Source: CAYUHC01 sp964444555
GTDB taxonomy: Bacteria; Patescibacteriota; Minisyncoccia; Phycocordibacterales; JACOZG01
DNA: 46,830 bases
Assembly: GCA_964444555.1 (NCBI GenBank)
Contig: CAYUHC010000003.1
Span: 1-46,830 of the forward strand
Reading direction: 5' to 3'
In this document: positions 22,910-30,585 of the stretch, in pieces
How positions within the stretch are numbered: position 1 is the first letter of the stretch
Layout of the letters: every line of letters starts with the position of its first letter
Notes under the pieces: model-generated
The model's input: only the letters and a program-made list of their open reading frames with translations
Told to the model about the DNA's origin: nothing
The model's database searches: none
Translations under genes and position numbers: made by a program

Positions 22910-24256
22910 TCAGATAGTGGACATCCGGGGGATAACTTCGGTCCCGGTGGAGGTGTCGTTTAAGTCAAACCCCTGTTCGGTAATTTGCTGGCGGAGACGA
23001 TCAGCTTCGGCCCAGTTGCCAGCTTGGCGAGCGGCTTGGCGTTCGGCGACTAGTCGAGTGATTTCGGTCGGAATGACGCTGGGCGTCTTTGTACCCAACT
23101 TAAGTCCCAGTACTTGATCAAATTTTAACAGAGTCGCGACCCGTTCAGCGGGGGGGAGAGAGTCATCCTTGACTAACTGCCAGGCGAGCGCGACGGCTTC
23201 CGGCAGGTTTAGATCATTGGCCAGGCAAGTTTTAAATTTTTCTTCGTACTCGGCATTGACGGTCTGGTTTGCTGGGTCGGCGCTAGCGGCAAAGTGGTTG
23301 AGTTTTTTGAGCGCGCTTTCGGCGCCAGCCAAGGCCTCCCAGGTAAAGTTGGCCAACGAGCGATAATGAGAGGTTAGGAGCCAATAGCGGTAAGCCAGTG
23401 GAGAAATTTGCTTAGCCCTAATATCGGCGAGGGTAAAGAAGTTGCTTAAAGACTTGCTCATTTTTTGACCATTAACCATCAGGAAAGCGGAGTGGATCCA
23501 GTGTTTGGCGAAAGGTTGGCCGGTGGCGGCCTCGGATTGAGCGATTTCGTTTTCGTGGTGAGGGAAGATTAGGTCAGTGCCGCCGAGGTGGTAATCAAAG
23601 CCGGATCCCAGCTCTTTCAGACTCATGGCTGAACATTCGATGTGCCAGCCTGGTCGACCTTCACCAAAAGGGGCGGGCCAGTGATTGGGACCATCTTCGG
23701 GGGTGGGGAATTTCCAGAGCGCAAAGTCGCGATGGTCACGCTTGCCTCGCGCTGGCGTCTCACCTTGTTCGAGACCTTGATCCAGCGGTCGGCCCGAGAG
23801 TCGACCATAGGGAGCGAAAGAGCTGATCGAAAAATAGATCCCATCTTCACCGGGGTAAGCATGACCTTTTTCCATCAGCGTTTCGATTAGGGCGATCATT
23901 TCGCCTAGATGTTCGGTGGCCCGCGTCAGGGTGGTGGGAGGTAGTAGATTAAGTTCAGCAAAGTCAGTCAAAAATAATTGTTCGTAGCGTTTGGTGAGGG
24001 TGGCCAAGTCTTCGCCCTGGTTCTGGCTGGCGGCAATTGTTTTGTCGTCCACGTCAGTGATGTTCATGACGTGTTTAACTTGGCTTCCGTAATATTCGAG
24101 CGAGCGACGCAAAAGATCGGCCACGACGAGAGTCCGCCAGTTGCCCAAGTGAGCATAATCGTAGACGGTTGGACCACAAACGTAGAGCCCCACCGGCGAG
24201 TGGGGAGGGGCGGGGTCAAATTGGCGACTAAGGGTGTTGTAAAGATTTAGAACCAT
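22910..24256 (-). CDS. cysS: Cysteinyl-tRNA synthetase
   Basis: Class I synthetase, 448 aa. The zinc/HIGH region reads YVCGPTVYDYAHLGNWR, further zinc ligands are in WHIECSAMS and HHENEIAQSEA, and the KMSKS loop is GQKMSKSLSNFFTL. The C-terminal helical domain ends in a short extension. Its start overlaps the end of corA by 10 bp. Confidence 0.96.
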   Translation of the reverse strand: MVLNLYNTLSRQFDPAPPHSPVGLYVCGPTVYDYAHLGNWRTLVVADLLRRSLEYYGSQVKHVMNITDVDDKTIAASQNQGEDLATLTKRYEQLFLTDFAELNLLPPTTLTRATEHLGEMIALIETLMEKGHAYPGEDGIYFSISSFAPYGRLSGRPLDQGLEQGETPARGKRDHRDFALWKFPTPEDGPNHWPAPFGEGRPGWHIECSAMSLKELGSGFDYHLGGTDLIFPHHENEIAQSEAATGQPFAKHWIHSAFLMVNGQKMSKSLSNFFTLADIRAKQISPLAYRYWLLTSHYRSLANFTWEALAGAESALKKLNHFAASADPANQTVNAEYEEKFKTCLANDLNLPEAVALAWQLVKDDSLPPAERVATLLKFDQVLGLKLGTKTPSVIPTEITRLVAERQAARQAGNWAEADRLRQQITEQGFDLNDTSTGTEVIPRMSTI

Positions 24257-25146
24257 TTTTTAAATCGGGCCAATACGTACATCACAATACTCGAACCAAA
24301 CATAAGCGCAAGTACGCTGTAAAAGTCGTAGGGTTGGCCGATCAGCGGCAGTTCAGTGTTCATGCCGAAGATTTGGGGGATGACGGAGAGTGGAAAGAAG
24401 ACGAAGGCCAAAACGGTGAGTAATTTCATCGTTTCGTTAGACTTAATGGCCAGCAGGGATTCGTTGGTTTGACGTAGTTCGTTAAAGGTGCCGCGGATGC
24501 TTTCGATTGAGTTCCAGACCTTATCGTATTCACTACTTAGAGCTTGGCTATAATAATTAAATTTATCTCCAAAGAGTTCTCGGCCGGAGTAGTTTAGCGA
24601 TTGGAGGACTTCGCGATGAGTTTTGAGATTCCACTGGCAATCGAGCAAATCTCGGCTAACACCCGCCAGTTCGGTAACGACCTCGCGTTCTTTGCCCGAG
24701 AAGACTTTGGGCTCAATGGTTTTTAGGCGATTGTTGATGGCTGAGAGACTAAGATCGAGCGTGGCGTACATTTCTCGAAGGATTAAATAGAGAACGAGGC
24801 CGCCGTGGACTTTGTGATTATTCTTTTTTAAGGCCAGGTCGGTTTCAAAAATTTTAGCAAAATCTAGCAGAGAATTGATCGGTTCGTAGTGGGCGGTAAT
24901 GATAAAGTTAGATCCAACCACAAAGTCCACTTCTTGAGCTTCTTGATTTGGTCGGTCGGGGAAGTGGAGGATCAGATAAAGATAATCTTGGTAGGTGTCG
25001 ACCTTGCTCCGGCTTGAGGGGCGACGCAATTCTTCTAGCGTGAGGGGGTGGAGATTGTATTTGGTGCCCACTTCAGCCAGTTCAGTTTCCGTGGGATTTT
25101 CTAGATCCAACCAGTGGATTTCTTTGTAGGTAAACGTGCGCAACAT
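24247..25146 (-). CDS. corA: CorA-type Mg2+/Co2+ channel
   Basis: 299 aa from ATG 25146 (MLRTFTYKEIHWLDL). A TTG at 25155 is in frame but would lie before the transcript start expected from the -10 box at 25157-25162. Large cytoplasmic funnel domain, then two C-terminal membrane helices with the selectivity motif GMN (IFGMNTELP) between them and a basic C-terminus. It overlaps cysS, forming a corA-cysS unit. Confidence 0.93.
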   Translation of the reverse strand: MLRTFTYKEIHWLDLENPTETELAEVGTKYNLHPLTLEELRRPSSRSKVDTYQDYLYLILHFPDRPNQEAQEVDFVVGSNFIITAHYEPINSLLDFAKIFETDLALKKNNHKVHGGLVLYLILREMYATLDLSLSAINNRLKTIEPKVFSGKEREVVTELAGVSRDLLDCQWNLKTHREVLQSLNYSGRELFGDKFNYYSQALSSEYDKVWNSIESIRGTFNELRQTNESLLAIKSNETMKLLTVLAFVFFPLSVIPQIFGMNTELPLIGQPYDFYSVLALMFGSSIVMYVLARFKKWF

Positions 25147-25156
25147 ATTCCCCAAT

Positions 25157-25186
25157 AGTATAGCGTGATTCTAGTTTGACCACCAA
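25157..25186 (-). promoter_or_regulatory. Promoter of corA
   Basis: Minus strand: TTGGTG (25181-25186), 18-nt spacer, TATACT (25157-25162). Interlocked with the divergent ctpA promoter; an inverted repeat TTGACC/GGTCAA (25176-25181 with 25188-25193) covers both -35 boxes. Confidence 0.5.
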
Positions 25187-25204
25187 GGGTCAATTTGGGA
25201 TAAT
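25176..25204 (+). promoter_or_regulatory. Promoter of ctpA
   Basis: TTGACC (25176-25181), 17-nt spacer, GATAAT (25199-25204), 8 nt before the ATG at 25213. Confidence 0.65.
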
Positions 25205-25212
25205 TGAGCAAC

Positions 25213-26418
25213 ATGAATAAGACTCTAAAAAGTTTGAGTTTTCTGGTCGTGGCCTTGATTTTGGTGGGCGTGGCCTTTGTCGGCGGGGTGGCCTGGGGAT
25301 TTCAAAGTCGCGCCGAGACCGCGCCAGCCGAAGTTAACCTTGATGACTTTTGGCGAGTTTGGAATTTGCTCGATGAGCGCTTTGTCTCTTCGGCCACTAG
25401 TAGTGCGGCGGTAACGAATGAGCAGAAGTTGTGGGGAGCCATCAGTGGGCTAGTTGATTCTTTCGATGATCCCTACACCGTCTTTTTACCTCCAGAAGAA
25501 AATAAAAGTTTTAAGGAGGAGGTTAGTGGGCGGTTTGGTGGCGTGGGGATGGAGGTTGGCGCTCGTGATCGAATGCTCACGATTATTGCTCCTTTGCCCG
25601 GGACCCCGGCCGCCGCCGCCGGCCTAAAGGCCGGCGATAAGATCCTGTCCATTGATGGACAGGCGGCGGCCGAGATGAGCGTTAGCGAGGCCATTAGTAA
25701 GATTCGGGGCGACATTGGCACCAAGGTCAAATTAAGCATTTTGCGTGGCGCTTCGTCGGCTGATCAAACCACTTTTGATGTAACGCTGACGCGGGCCCGA
25801 ATTGAGGTTCCGACGATGGAGACCGAGCTATTGCCGGAGAAAATTTTCTTAATCAAACTGTTTAATTTTGGCGGCACAAGTGAGCGCCAATTCCGGACGG
25901 CGCTTAGTGAGTTTGTTCGGTCCAAAACCGATAAACTAATTTTAGATTTGCGTGGTAATCCTGGCGGTTATTTGGACGCGGCGGTTGATATTGCTAGTTG
26001 GTTTCTGCCCGCCGATCAAGTGGTGGTTCGGGAGGAGCGCCGAGATGGGGAGAGTAAAGTTTATAAAAGTGATGACCGAGGGCTCTTTAATGATAAGCTA
26101 AAAATGGTCGTTTTGGTGGACGAGGGGAGCGCCTCGGCTTCCGAAATTTTGGCCGGCGCCCTGCGCGAGCACGGCGTCGCAACCCTAATCGGGACCAAAA
26201 CTTTTGGTAAGGGTTCGGTTCAAGAATTAGTGCCAATTTCTTCCGACACCGCGCTTAAGGTGACGGTGGCTCGTTGGTTGACTCCCAAGGGAATTTCCAT
26301 TTCTCACGACGGTTTGGATCCAGATATGGTGGTGGAGGCGGCCACTTCGACGGCTGACTCAGCTCCGGACCGACCTCTAGAAGCGGCAATTGATTTTTTA
26401 CTAGGCCGTAAACGTTAA
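25213..26418 (+). CDS. ctpA: Carboxyl-terminal processing protease (S41)
   Basis: Secreted or membrane-anchored serine protease, 401 aa. Start ATG 25213, 8 nt after the -10 box; a TTG at 25204 is in frame. One N-terminal helix (about residues 9-29), a PDZ domain (GRFGGVGMEVG to LKAGDKILSIDG, about residues 108-185), then the S41 core with the Ser-Lys dyad S308 (GSASASE) and K333 (GTKTFGKGSVQ). It probably trims envelope proteins. rplI follows 7 nt later, probably in the same transcript. The PDZ-coding DNA can form a three-way junction at 25608-25671. Confidence 0.93.
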   Translation: MNKTLKSLSFLVVALILVGVAFVGGVAWGFQSRAETAPAEVNLDDFWRVWNLLDERFVSSATSSAAVTNEQKLWGAISGLVDSFDDPYTVFLPPEENKSFKEEVSGRFGGVGMEVGARDRMLTIIAPLPGTPAAAAGLKAGDKILSIDGQAAAEMSVSEAISKIRGDIGTKVKLSILRGASSADQTTFDVTLTRARIEVPTMETELLPEKIFLIKLFNFGGTSERQFRTALSEFVRSKTDKLILDLRGNPGGYLDAAVDIASWFLPADQVVVREERRDGESKVYKSDDRGLFNDKLKMVVLVDEGSASASEILAGALREHGVATLIGTKTFGKGSVQELVPISSDTALKVTVARWLTPKGISISHDGLDPDMVVEAATSTADSAPDRPLEAAIDFLLGRKR

Positions 26419-26425
26419 AGTTAAT

Positions 26426-26881
26426 ATGAAGGTAATTTTACTCACTGACGTAGCGCGGATCGGCCGTCGTTACGAGATTAAGGAGGTGGCTGACGGCTAT
26501 GGTCGGACGGTTTTGATTGGTCGCGGTCGAGCCCTGCTCGCCACGCCAGAAAATTTACGCAAAGTCGAGGCCGAGCGGCGAGTGGCCACTTCTGGCGTCA
26601 CTCGTGATCAAAAAGATTTTCGCGCGATTGTGGCCTACGCGGCTAAGCATCCACTGGTGATGGTGGCGCCGGCTAGTGCGGAGGGCCATTTATTTGCGGG
26701 TTTGCACGCTCGCGATCTGGCCGCAGCGCTTAAGGCGGCCAGTCACTTGCCAGTAGCGTCTGAATGGTTTGTCTTGCCGTCTCCTCTCAAGTCGATCGGT
26801 ACTTCGGTTGTCAAACTAAAAACCGCCGGGGAGACCGGCAGTTTAGTGGTGGACGTGAGGCGAGAGGCGACTAGCCGTTAA
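26426..26881 (+). CDS. rplI: 50S ribosomal protein bL9
   Basis: 151 aa. The N-terminal rRNA-binding domain is clear (MKVILLTDVARIGRRYEIKEVADGYGRTVLI), then the connecting helix and a C-terminal domain that is more divergent. bL9 is missing from several CPR lineages, so its presence here is a useful taxonomic marker (established knowledge, details not checkable here). It overlaps the convergent rpmA by 11 bp. Confidence 0.93.
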   Translation: MKVILLTDVARIGRRYEIKEVADGYGRTVLIGRGRALLATPENLRKVEAERRVATSGVTRDQKDFRAIVAYAAKHPLVMVAPASAEGHLFAGLHARDLAAALKAASHLPVASEWFVLPSPLKSIGTSVVKLKTAGETGSLVVDVRREATSR

Positions 26882-27146
26882 CGCTTACTTCCTTGATCAT
26901 ACTGCGTCGTCCGTCGTAACCAGTCTTGCGCTTATCGCGAAAAGCAACCACGCCCGAAGTGTCGGAAAAAATGGTGTGATCTTTGCCCATTCGCGTACCA
27001 GTACCCGAGGTGTAGTGGGTGCCTCGCTGACGAACGATGATTGAGCCGGGGATAGCGTACTCGCCGGCGAACAATTTAACACCCAAATATTTAGGATTTG
27101 AGTCGCGTAAGTTCTTAGCTGTGCCACCTGATTTCTTTGTTGCCAT
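26871..27146 (-). CDS. rpmA: 50S ribosomal protein bL27
   Basis: 91 aa, peptidyl-transferase-centre protein: MATKKSGGTAKNLRDSNPKYLGVK, then GSIIVRQRGTHYTSGTG and GKDHTIFSDTSGVV. The N-terminal ATKKSGG begins directly after Met, so no cleavable N-terminal extension of the Firmicute type is present. It is detached from rplU. Its promoter lies inside the start of the divergent gene at 27172. Confidence 0.97.
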   Translation of the reverse strand: MATKKSGGTAKNLRDSNPKYLGVKLFAGEYAIPGSIIVRQRGTHYTSGTGTRMGKDHTIFSDTSGVVAFRDKRKTGYDGRRSMIKEVSVNG

Positions 27147-27171
27147 AGTCTTTTGTTACAATCTAAGCAGC

Positions 27172-27507
27172 ATGAATATAGCGCAGTTATCGGAAAAGAT
27201 CAAGGGGCTGGGGGAGTGGTGGGCCCTAGCCGCCGTGGCCCTGGCTTTTTTATTGGGCTATGGTTTGGGAATATTGTCAAATGTAGAAATTAATCGGCCG
27301 CCCCTTAAGATTTCTACGGCCACATCCAGTTTGCCGACGGTGTCTACAGCCGGGCCGATTGTGGCGTCAAAAAATGGTACCAAATATCACGCACTCACCT
27401 GTCCGGGGGCGAAACAGATTGTTGCGGCCAACCGTCTTTATTTTGCCAGTGCCGCCGCCGCGGAGGCGGCGGGCTATACTCGAGCCGCTAACTGTCAATT
27501 GCCTTAG
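27172..27507 (+). CDS. Small membrane-anchored protein with Ada-like zinc-site motif
   Basis: 111 aa from ATG 27172. One membrane helix (about residues 18-37: WWALAAVALAFLLGYGLGIL), a short linker, then a domain VASKNGTKYHALTCPGAKQI...AAEAAGYTRAANC, the pattern (K-Y-H-x3-C...GY-x3-NC) seen in many small CPR proteins and reminiscent of the Ada metal-binding fold; the two cysteines and histidine could bind zinc. Function unknown. A TACAAT -10 box ends 9 nt before the ATG. Only 25 nt separate it from the divergent rpmA start. Confidence 0.75.
   Translation: MNIAQLSEKIKGLGEWWALAAVALAFLLGYGLGILSNVEINRPPLKISTATSSLPTVSTAGPIVASKNGTKYHALTCPGAKQIVAANRLYFASAAAAEAAGYTRAANCQLP
27175..27203 (-). promoter_or_regulatory. 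Promoter of rpmA inside the divergent gene
   Basis: Minus strand: TTGATC (27198-27203), 17-nt spacer, TATATT (27175-27180). Both boxes lie within codons 2-11 of the plus-strand gene at 27172. Confidence 0.5.
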
Positions 27508-27527
27508 AATTTGCTAAACTATGACTA

Positions 27528-28799
27528 ATGAGCGCGCGTTTTAAGCGGTGGTGGATCGCCATTTCGGTGGGTCATTTTTTGGCCTGGCGGCAACTTAAGC
27601 GTTCCAGTTTGGGGACCACTGTTTTGATCATTTTCGTTATGGCCCTGACCTTTCTCAATCTCGTGGTGGTGACAGGCATTTTGGTGGGCTTGATCGAGGG
27701 TTCGGTCCAGGTCAACAAGGGTCTTTATACCGGCGACATTATTATTTCGACCCTGCCCAATCGGACCTACATCGAGCAGTCGCCACGGATTATTGAGACC
27801 GTCAAACGTTTGCCTAGTGTCCAGTCTTTGTCGGCGCGTTATTTAGAGTCGGGGAGCGTTGAGGCTAATTATCAAAAAGTTCGTCGCGGCAATGAGTTGC
27901 CTAATCGCGTCGGGAGCCTGGTAGCGGGGATCGATCCTTTGGCCGAAGATCGGACGACCAATCTCTCCTCGCGAGTTATTGAGGGCGAATTTTTAAATCC
28001 CGGCGATGGTGATTTTATTTTGATTGGTGCCGACAAGTTAGCTAAGTATTTACCGATTGAGTCACCGGGACTCGAGACGCTTAAGGATGTGGCTATCGGA
28101 TCTAAGGTTCGGATGACGATCGGCGATTCGACGCGACTCTATACAATTAAAGGTATCTTACGGAGCAAGGTGGGGGAGGTAGATAATCGTATTTTTATGA
28201 ACGACACTCTTCTGCGGAGTATTGCTGGCCGGTATGATTATGGAGTTGACGAAATTGCGATTAAATTAATTCCCGGTACCGATTCTTTGAGAGTTAAGGA
28301 CCAAATTTTGGCGGCTGGTGTGGGGGCTTACGCTCGCGTCCAGAGTTCCGAGGAGGCCGAACCTAAATTTTTGAAGGATATCAAAAACACTTTTGCCCTG
28401 CTGGGCAACGTGATCGGCAGTATTGGTCTGGCGGTGGCGTCGATTACGATTTTTATCGTGATCTTCGTCAATGCCATTACCCGCCGCAAGTACATCGGCA
28501 TCTTAAAGGGGATTGGGATCGAGGGCGCGGCAATCCAGATCTCTTATATGATGCAAGCCGTCTTTTATGCCGCCGCGGGGATTATCGTTGGTGTTTTAAT
28601 TATTTATGGACTGCTCGTGCCCTTTTTCGCGGCTCATCCGATCAACTTCCCCTTCAGCGATGGCATTTTGGTGGCCCCGGTTTCCGGCACATTAATTAGA
28701 GCAATTATTTTGATGATCGCGACGATTGGGGCTGGTTATATCCCAGCTAAGTTGATTGTCCGCCAAAATACTTTGGATGCGATTTTGGGGCGCAAATAA
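27528..28799 (+). CDS. ABC transporter permease (MacB/LolC/FtsX family)
   Basis: 423 aa. N-terminal helix (about residues 29-52), a large extracytoplasmic domain (about 53-285, MacB periplasmic-core type), then three C-terminal helices of the FtsX domain (GLAVASITIFIVIFVNAITRRKYIGILKGIG; the last ends GAGYIPAKLIVRQNTLDAI). It pairs with the ATPase 6 nt downstream. Such pairs export lipoproteins, peptides or drugs; the substrate is unknown. The HlyD-like adaptor at 8908 could be its partner. Confidence 0.9.
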   Translation: MSARFKRWWIAISVGHFLAWRQLKRSSLGTTVLIIFVMALTFLNLVVVTGILVGLIEGSVQVNKGLYTGDIIISTLPNRTYIEQSPRIIETVKRLPSVQSLSARYLESGSVEANYQKVRRGNELPNRVGSLVAGIDPLAEDRTTNLSSRVIEGEFLNPGDGDFILIGADKLAKYLPIESPGLETLKDVAIGSKVRMTIGDSTRLYTIKGILRSKVGEVDNRIFMNDTLLRSIAGRYDYGVDEIAIKLIPGTDSLRVKDQILAAGVGAYARVQSSEEAEPKFLKDIKNTFALLGNVIGSIGLAVASITIFIVIFVNAITRRKYIGILKGIGIEGAAIQISYMMQAVFYAAAGIIVGVLIIYGLLVPFFAAHPINFPFSDGILVAPVSGTLIRAIILMIATIGAGYIPAKLIVRQNTLDAILGRK

Positions 28800-28805
28800 T
28801 TAATC

Positions 28806-29501
28806 ATGATCACGGTAAAAAAATTAGTAAAAAGTTTCTACGACGGCGATCACGAGCTGACGGTTTTGAAGGGTTTAGATCTGACGGTTAAGGCCGGAGA
28901 GTTTGTCGCCATCACTGGTCGTTCTGGTTCTGGTAAATCAACCCTGATGTATCAACTGGGCTTACTCGATCATCCTACCGCCGGCGAAATAATTATCGAT
29001 GGCGTTGACGTCCTAGCTTTGTCGCAGGGGGAGCGTACCCGCTTTCGTTTGACGGAGCTGGGGTACGTCTTTCAAGACTACGCTCTGATGCCGGAGCTAA
29101 CGGCAATGGAGAATGTGATGTTGCCTCTTTTGATGCAGGGGAAGAGTTTGCCGGTTGCTCGCGGCGAGGCCGCTCGCGCCCTGGATCGGATTGATCTCTC
29201 CGATAAGCACGACAACTTACCTAGCCAACTCTCTGGTGGTCAGCAACAGCGGGTGAGTATCGCGCGGGCGATCGGTCATAATCCAAAAATTATTTTTGCC
29301 GATGAGCCAACCGCCAACCTTGATAGTGAGACCGCTAGGGTAGTGCTCGATAGCTTTTTAGACCTCCACCGCCAAGGCCAGACGATCGTGATGGTGACGC
29401 ACGAGCCGGAGTACGCAGACTTAACCGATCGGATTGTTGTCTTATCTGATGGGATGATTACCGAGGAGCATCAACCCCGGCATCGCTCTGGTGGTCGCTA
29501 G
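28806..29501 (+). CDS. ABC transporter ATPase (LolD/MacB type)
   Basis: 231 aa. Walker A GRSGSGKST (residues 38-46), Q-loop FQDYALMPELTAMENV, signature LSGGQQQR, Walker B IIFADEPT and H-loop VMVTHEP are all intact. The TAMENVMLPLLMQG segment is typical of the LolD/MacB subfamily. It is cotranscribed with the permease at 27528. Confidence 0.95.
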   Translation: MITVKKLVKSFYDGDHELTVLKGLDLTVKAGEFVAITGRSGSGKSTLMYQLGLLDHPTAGEIIIDGVDVLALSQGERTRFRLTELGYVFQDYALMPELTAMENVMLPLLMQGKSLPVARGEAARALDRIDLSDKHDNLPSQLSGGQQQRVSIARAIGHNPKIIFADEPTANLDSETARVVLDSFLDLHRQGQTIVMVTHEPEYADLTDRIVVLSDGMITEEHQPRHRSGGR

Positions 29502-29541
29502 GGAAGGGAGAGTCGGCGCCTGGGATTAAAACAAACATAAC

Positions 29542-29565
29542 GTCGCACAACATAGATTTTGCGAC
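29542..29565. terminator. Weak bidirectional hairpin between convergent genes
   Basis: GTCGCA/TGCGAC (29542-29547 with 29560-29565) between the ABC ATPase and the convergent small ORF; the flanks have short T- and A-rich runs only. Confidence 0.4.
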
Positions 29566-29586
29566 ACTGTATTTAAAAAAATTAGT

Positions 29587-29694
29587 TTATTCTTTTAACT
29601 CCAACCATTCTAAAAACTTAATCCCCCCTAGGAATAGGAGCCAGGCCACCAGGATCAATAAAGCTTTGCCGTACATTAGAATCTTTTCTCCCAT
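29587..29694 (-). CDS. 35-aa (or 29-aa) membrane peptide
   Basis: The frame reads MGEKILMYGKALLILVAWLLF and continues LGGIKFLEWLELKE: one hydrophobic helix followed by an acidic/basic tail. The second ATG (29676) has a GGGAGA site 9 nt upstream, so a 29-aa product is more likely than starting at 29694. It lies alone between the ABC operon and the transglycosylase. No homologue recognised. Size and signals make it plausible rather than certain. Confidence 0.45.
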   Translation of the reverse strand: MGEKILMYGKALLILVAWLLFLGGIKFLEWLELKE

Positions 29695-29736
29695 GAATGC
29701 TTATTCAAGCAAATTTAAGTTTTTGGTTCAAACTAC

Positions 29737-29775
29737 AAAGATCACCAGCCCCGTTAATTCGGACTGGTGATCTTT
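29737..29775. terminator. Bidirectional hairpin terminator downstream of transglycosylase
   Basis: Perfect 12-bp inverted repeat AAAGATCACCAG/CTGGTGATCTTT (29737-29748 with 29764-29775), 15-nt loop. T-runs are short (TTT) on both strands. Confidence 0.55.
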
Positions 29776-29789
29776 GACAGTTAGTTTGC

Positions 29790-30194
29790 TTAGGCCTTAC
29801 TCCAACAAGGTTGGCTCCACTTCCAGTGATAGATCCCCTCGTTCTTGATCAACCACATCGCGTAATCGATATTACCCTCAGTGGTGTAGATGTCGTAGCC
29901 CAGCTCCTGGCTCTTCGCTAAGTGGAAGTGCTCATTGATCTGGAACAAACCGACGTCATCAGAGTTGTGCAATCCACGGAGTACCTTTCCGTCCTTATCG
30001 AACTGGCGCAGGGTACTTTCACAGAAAGCTACTTTCAGAGCGAGTTTACTATCAACTCCCGCGTCCTCGGCTTTGCTCTCAATAATGTCGTGCAGGCTTT
30101 GGACTTGGGCGGAAACTGGGTTAGCGAGCGTCACACTTGCAGTAAGGCTATCATTCGTGGTCAACTGACTGTTTAACGCTATTAAGCTTGCCAA
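29790..30194 (-). CDS. Lysozyme-like (SLT-type) transglycosylase
   Basis: Peptidoglycan-cleaving enzyme of the lysozyme fold. From residue 43 the sequence AGVDSKLALKVAFCESTLRQ holds the catalytic Glu in CES (SLT pattern A-x2-ES), and VGLFQINEHFH matches the GLxQI motif. 134 aa with the TTG start at 30194. The frame stays open upstream to a stop near 30255, and codons from ATT 30218 onward (IYTSILQISLASLIALNS) would give a better signal peptide, so the true start is uncertain. It is preceded by a perfect promoter and a structured leader. Confidence 0.75.
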   Translation of the reverse strand: MASLIALNSQLTTNDSLTASVTLANPVSAQVQSLHDIIESKAEDAGVDSKLALKVAFCESTLRQFDKDGKVLRGLHNSDDVGLFQINEHFHLAKSQELGYDIYTTEGNIDYAMWLIKNEGIYHWKWSQPCWSKA

Positions 30195-30199
30195 GCTTA
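30183..30199. promoter_or_regulatory. Palindrome over the transglycosylase start
   Basis: TAAGCTTG-C-CAAGCTTA: an 8-bp perfect inverted repeat around one base, covering the TTG at 30194. It could be a protein-binding site or an RNA hairpin; no factor can be named. Confidence 0.4.
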
Positions 30200-30232
30200 T
30201 TTGTAAGATTGAGGTATAAATAGGATGTAGAA

Positions 30233-30272
30233 ATGAAAAATGGCTCTAATAAGCCATTTCGTCAATCCCTAC
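30233..30272 (-). promoter_or_regulatory. Terminator-like hairpin in transglycosylase leader
   Basis: On the minus strand AAATGGCT/AGCCATTT (30252-30259 with 30238-30245), 6-nt loop, then TTC; outer TGTAG/CTACA pairs lengthen the stem. It begins within about 15 nt of the expected transcript start, so it could act as an attenuator or end a very short RNA. Confidence 0.5.
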
Positions 30273-30278
30273 AAGACC

Positions 30279-30307
30279 ATCATAGCACAGCCATGGGTGG
30301 CTGTCAA
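30279..30307 (-). promoter_or_regulatory. Near-perfect promoter with internal palindrome
   Basis: Minus strand: TTGACA (30302-30307), 17-nt spacer, TATGAT (30279-30284). The spacer is occupied by ACAGCC/GGCTGT (30287-30304), a likely operator. Confidence 0.75.
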
Positions 30308-30343
30308 TACCCCACAATATTAGGTAAAATCTGTCAAATTTGG

Positions 30344-30565
30344 CTAAATTCGGTTTTTGAGGCCTTTAAAGTTCTCCCAAATCAGGTCAATCACGATTCG
30401 ATCCCAGAATTGGACGACTACCGCCCAGGCATAATCGAGATTGGTCTGGACGGCTTCGGACTCAATGATCGATCGGAGGTCAATGCGAAAGTAACCCAAC
30501 ACAATAATCGCCACAATAATTAGGAGCAGTAGTTTGATTAGTCCCCTGTTCTTTTGTTGAATCAT
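30344..30565 (-). CDS. Small membrane protein, 73 aa
   Basis: Basic N-terminus (MIQQKNRGLIK), one strong membrane helix (residues 11-27: LLLLIIVAIIVLGYF), then an amphipathic region IDLRSIIESEAVQTNLDYAW and a C-terminal tail. This layout is familiar from small proteins of Parcubacteria genomes, but no function is known. A TATAAT box (30572-30577) ends 6 nt before the ATG, so the mRNA is probably leaderless. The plus-strand frame opposite (30233-30523) is judged spurious. Confidence 0.7.
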   Translation of the reverse strand: MIQQKNRGLIKLLLLIIVAIIVLGYFRIDLRSIIESEAVQTNLDYAWAVVVQFWDRIVIDLIWENFKGLKNRI

Positions 30566-30585
30566 GAATTTATTATAACAAAGGA

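Noticed and set aside
29737..29775. The 12-bp inverted repeat as an attachment site or IS end
   Set aside because: It stands alone, matches hairpin-terminator geometry and has no partner copy nearby.
30233..30523. A 96-codon plus-strand frame opposite the 73-aa membrane protein and the leader
   Set aside because: The minus strand has promoters and a typical small membrane protein; the plus frame shows no domain, and its start lies in the leader hairpin.
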